From an uncultured Pseudomonadota bacterium (GTDB taxonomy: Bacteria > Bdellovibrionota_B > Oligoflexia > Oligoflexales > CAIYRB01), in NCBI GenBank assembly GCA_903915625.1, contig CAIWTN010000017.1, positions 1 to 64,000 of the forward strand: a stretch of 64,000 nucleotides of DNA, given 5' to 3'. A program made the position numbers and the translations under genes. The notes beneath the pieces are model-generated. The model was not told where the DNA came from. It saw only the letters and a list, made by a program, of their open reading frames with translations, and did no database searches. Position 1 is the stretch's first letter; every line of letters starts with the position of its first letter. Below, one piece after another: positions 61,771 to 64,000 of this stretch.

Positions 61771-63204
61771 ATGTCACAGGGCAAACGTACCCAGCAATTG
61801 CGCAAAGCCTCTCTAATTGCGAACTCGCTTTTCGCCAGTATGCTCCTGATGAACTGTAATCAAGCAAGTTTTGGCGGCAAAGAGTTCTCGGGCAATGAAC
61901 AAAACGCCAAAGACTCTGCCAAGAGGAAAGATAAATCCGATCTGACCGACGCTAGTAATAACGGCATTGACGATCAGGCTTATGGCACTCCTGAATCACC
62001 TGCCATTGATCAGCCAGGCTGGGCCGGCAATCAAATTAAGTCATTAGTTGATGCTTTATTTAAAAACGGTTCGCTACCAGCCATCGGCGACGATCCAAAC
62101 CAAGGATCGAATAAAAATTCTAGCAACAATCCTGGTGGTAACTTTAACCAAGATCAAAATGGTTCCCAACCTGGTGTCGGCGGCAGTTCTGATGGCAGCA
62201 GTGTACAGGGCGGAGACATCTTCAGTGACTCCAGTGGAGTGCTATGGTTGCCATGCCGCGCTGATGGCCCAGATGCTGGCACCTTTAACTCCGAATTCTT
62301 TGCTAAAAAAGGCTCGAAAGTGCGCCTTGCCGGCGAGTTCTGTCCGCAAACTAAAATTACTGGTGACGTAACGGTGCTGTTCATTATCGACCACTCGGGC
62401 TCGATGGAAGGCTCTGGCGGTGAAGGCCCCAACGACAAGACTGGCAACGGCACCTGTGGTCGTCTTAAATCAGCCGAGCTCATCGTTAAAAAATACCAAG
62501 AAATGGGTGGCACCAACGTGCAGGCAGGCGTCGTCGGTTTCTCAACCAAAGCTAAAGTACAAATACCTGTAGGACCCATTGACACGGTCGCGAGCAATTT
62601 AAAACCAGAAGTGTTCTGCGGTTCTGACAGCGGCATCGCTTTGACAAATTATAATGCAGCATTTACGACGGCAGAAACACAGATTGCCACCATCCCAGGA
62701 CAAAAAATCGTCTACTTCATCTCTGATGGCTCGCCAACAACTGGCGGTTCAAATCCAGCTCAATCTGGCCTACAAGCAGCGGAAAACCTACGCAAAATAC
62801 CTGGCGTCAGCCTCAATGCGCTGTTTGTCGGCTACACCACGGGCAAAGCAAATAATCCAAAGGGCTACCTAGAAACCATTACGGGCAACCCAAAACTAGT
62901 ACGCGTTACCGCGAACGCCCAGGAACTGGTTCAGGCAGCGGCAGCTTTAGCTACGCCTCCAATTACCATCACGGCAGCAGATACCTCTGCAAAAATTGAG
63001 AACGCGAATGGCACAGTCGAAGTCAAGATCGACCGCATTGAAGCCCGCAAAGATGTGCCAAATCGCTACTACTGGACCACTGAGCCATTTGAACTTATCG
63101 GCCAGGCGAGTAAAGCTGAGCTCAACAAACTCACGGTCACAGCCAAGGCGTCTACTGGTGACACGCTAACATCTGTAGCGGATATCCAATTCAATCAGAA
63201 CTAA
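61771..63204 (+). CDS. lipoprotein with von Willebrand factor A domain
   Basis: 477 residues. Signal peptide ending 'SMLLMNC', Cys29, a plausible lipobox. A low-complexity Asn/Gly/Ser linker (~90-150) tethers a vWA domain (~195-390) with MIDAS residues: 'FIIDHSGSMEG' (DxSxS, Asp ~207), Thr region 'IALTNYNAAFTTAE' and 'YFISDGSPTTGG'. The C-terminal ~75 residues are beta-rich. CACAGGAAGG precedes the ATG. It likely binds a metal-dependent ligand at the cell surface or periplasm; partner unknown. Confidence 0.9.
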   Translation: MSQGKRTQQLRKASLIANSLFASMLLMNCNQASFGGKEFSGNEQNAKDSAKRKDKSDLTDASNNGIDDQAYGTPESPAIDQPGWAGNQIKSLVDALFKNGSLPAIGDDPNQGSNKNSSNNPGGNFNQDQNGSQPGVGGSSDGSSVQGGDIFSDSSGVLWLPCRADGPDAGTFNSEFFAKKGSKVRLAGEFCPQTKITGDVTVLFIIDHSGSMEGSGGEGPNDKTGNGTCGRLKSAELIVKKYQEMGGTNVQAGVVGFSTKAKVQIPVGPIDTVASNLKPEVFCGSDSGIALTNYNAAFTTAETQIATIPGQKIVYFISDGSPTTGGSNPAQSGLQAAENLRKIPGVSLNALFVGYTTGKANNPKGYLETITGNPKLVRVTANAQELVQAAAALATPPITITAADTSAKIENANGTVEVKIDRIEARKDVPNRYYWTTEPFELIGQASKAELNKLTVTAKASTGDTLTSVADIQFNQN

Positions 63205-63230
63205 TCAGCAATATTCAGAATTAAGCAGAC

Positions 63231-63947
63231 TTAGTCTCGAGCGGTTTCCGCGAGTAATTTACGGAAATCGCTCAAAATCGTTACGGTAGCGCTAGAGCCA
63301 ATCCGCTGCACTCCAGCAGCAGCAAACTCGACAGCTGATTGAAGCGTACGAATTCCACCAGAGGCCTTAATACCGACTTCCGGATGCTGGCTTAACCCTG
63401 CGCGCATGGCTTTAATGTCTTCAAGCGAAGCTCCACGCGAGCCAAATCCTGTACTAGTCTTAACCATGGCTGCCCCAGCGTCTGCACACCAATCACTGAG
63501 CTCCGTAATCTGCTTAGGTGACAGCAGTGCCGTCTCCAAAATCACCTTAACTGGCACATGGCCAGCAACGCGCACTATGGCGGCGATATCATGGCGGACT
63601 GCGGTTGCCTCGCCGCCTAAATAAAAACCGGCATTAATCACCATATCGAGTTCTCGCGCACCGTCAGCAACTGCGCGCAGGGCTTCATCGATCTTGATAT
63701 CAGTCCGGGATGCGCCAAGTGGAAATCCAATGACGGTAATAGGCCACACTCTCGAACTGCGGAGCTCCCGAGCCGCCAAAGATACGTAGCATGGATTCAC
63801 GCAAACAGTTTTGCAGCCCAACTCATCGGCTTCCTCGCATAGAGCACGAACTTGCGCTGGCGTGGCCTCGGGCTTTAGCAAAGTATGATCGAACAACGCG
63901 GCAAAGGCGTCAACGTCTCGCAGATTTTCCGGCAGCTTGCTCAACAT
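63231..63947 (-). CDS. deoC: deoxyribose-phosphate aldolase
   Basis: Cleaves 2-deoxyribose 5-phosphate to glyceraldehyde 3-phosphate and acetaldehyde. 'FDHTLLKPEATPAQV', 'TVCVNPCYV', 'VIGFPLGA', 'ELDMVINAG', 'VKVILETALL', Schiff-base Lys in 'MVKTSTGFGSRGA' and 'VGIKASGGIRT' are canonical. ATG 63947 is preferred over TTG 63953. The other genes of nucleoside catabolism are not in view; the upstream region runs to the window end. Confidence 0.95.
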   Translation of the reverse strand: MLSKLPENLRDVDAFAALFDHTLLKPEATPAQVRALCEEADELGCKTVCVNPCYVSLAARELRSSRVWPITVIGFPLGASRTDIKIDEALRAVADGARELDMVINAGFYLGGEATAVRHDIAAIVRVAGHVPVKVILETALLSPKQITELSDWCADAGAAMVKTSTGFGSRGASLEDIKAMRAGLSQHPEVGIKASGGIRTLQSAVEFAAAGVQRIGSSATVTILSDFRKLLAETARD

Positions 63948-64000
63948 AAACAAATCTCTCTGATTGAACGGTGCATATCGTCAGTTAGTCTGCGCACCAC

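Overview
The window reads as a compact chromosomal segment of a free-living Gram-negative bacterium, roughly 50% GC. There are many secreted lipoproteins, several outer-membrane beta-barrel proteins, a sigma-54 activator, and chemotaxis-like, STAS, PilZ, HAMP and GGDEF signalling proteins. The mixture (DUF6178-like protein, long TPR protein, lipoprotein operons, long aromatic amino acid hydroxylase) suggests the Bdellovibrionota/Oligoflexia or another lineage of the former Deltaproteobacteria. That placement is inference from gene content only. No rRNA, tRNA, CRISPR array, insertion sequence, integrase or phage gene was seen.

Layout. 1-7 kb: the 3' end of polyphosphate kinase, then leftward genes for an outer-membrane protein and three lipoproteins (two of them paralogues), a MazG-like pyrophosphohydrolase and PabB. 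7-13 kb: 3-hydroxyacyl-CoA dehydrogenase, enoyl-CoA hydratase, a Lys/Ala-tailed coiled-coil protein, MutY, an AraC-type protein behind a well-matched sigma-54 promoter, an NtrC-type activator and a FolB-like protein. 13-16 kb: SDR, 6-pyruvoyltetrahydropterin synthase and phenylalanine hydroxylase, a likely tetrahydropterin/phenylalanine module. 16-20 kb: leucyl aminopeptidase, enolase and an exported glutaminyl cyclase. 20-30 kb: STAS-zinc-ribbon protein, kinase-degenerate CheA homologue, CheW, ParA-type ATPase and, convergent with them, a 2002-residue TPR protein. 30-41 kb: an unknown protein overlapping a DUF4301 protein, TlyA, PilZ/pseudo-receiver protein, large lipoprotein, RlmN, phosphofructokinase, HAMP membrane protein and an unlisted 34-residue basic ORF. 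41-47 kb: Lon-like protease, EpmA and three overlapping small exported or membrane genes. 47-51 kb: small barrel protein, Ig/FecR/TPR/barrel protein, CoaD and RsmD. 51-64 kb: SpeA, second STAS-zinc-ribbon protein, GGDEF protein, DUF6178-like pair, polyprenyl synthase, M16 protease, RlmC-like methyltransferase, TM2 protein, vWA lipoprotein and DeoC.

The most promising undescribed material is the signalling locus at 20.5-30 kb. It combines a CheA homologue lacking both the phospho-accepting His domain and the ATP-lid G boxes, a CheW, a ParA ATPase and a STAS-zinc-ribbon protein. A paralogue of that STAS protein lies at 53.4 kb beside a diguanylate cyclase. Other leads are the lipoprotein/FadL-like operon, the pterin module, and a recurring arrangement in which a Shine-Dalgarno sequence sits in or beside an inverted repeat (10.65, 34.35, 46.8 and 53.38 kb). 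Calls rest on reading motifs by eye; no database search was run.
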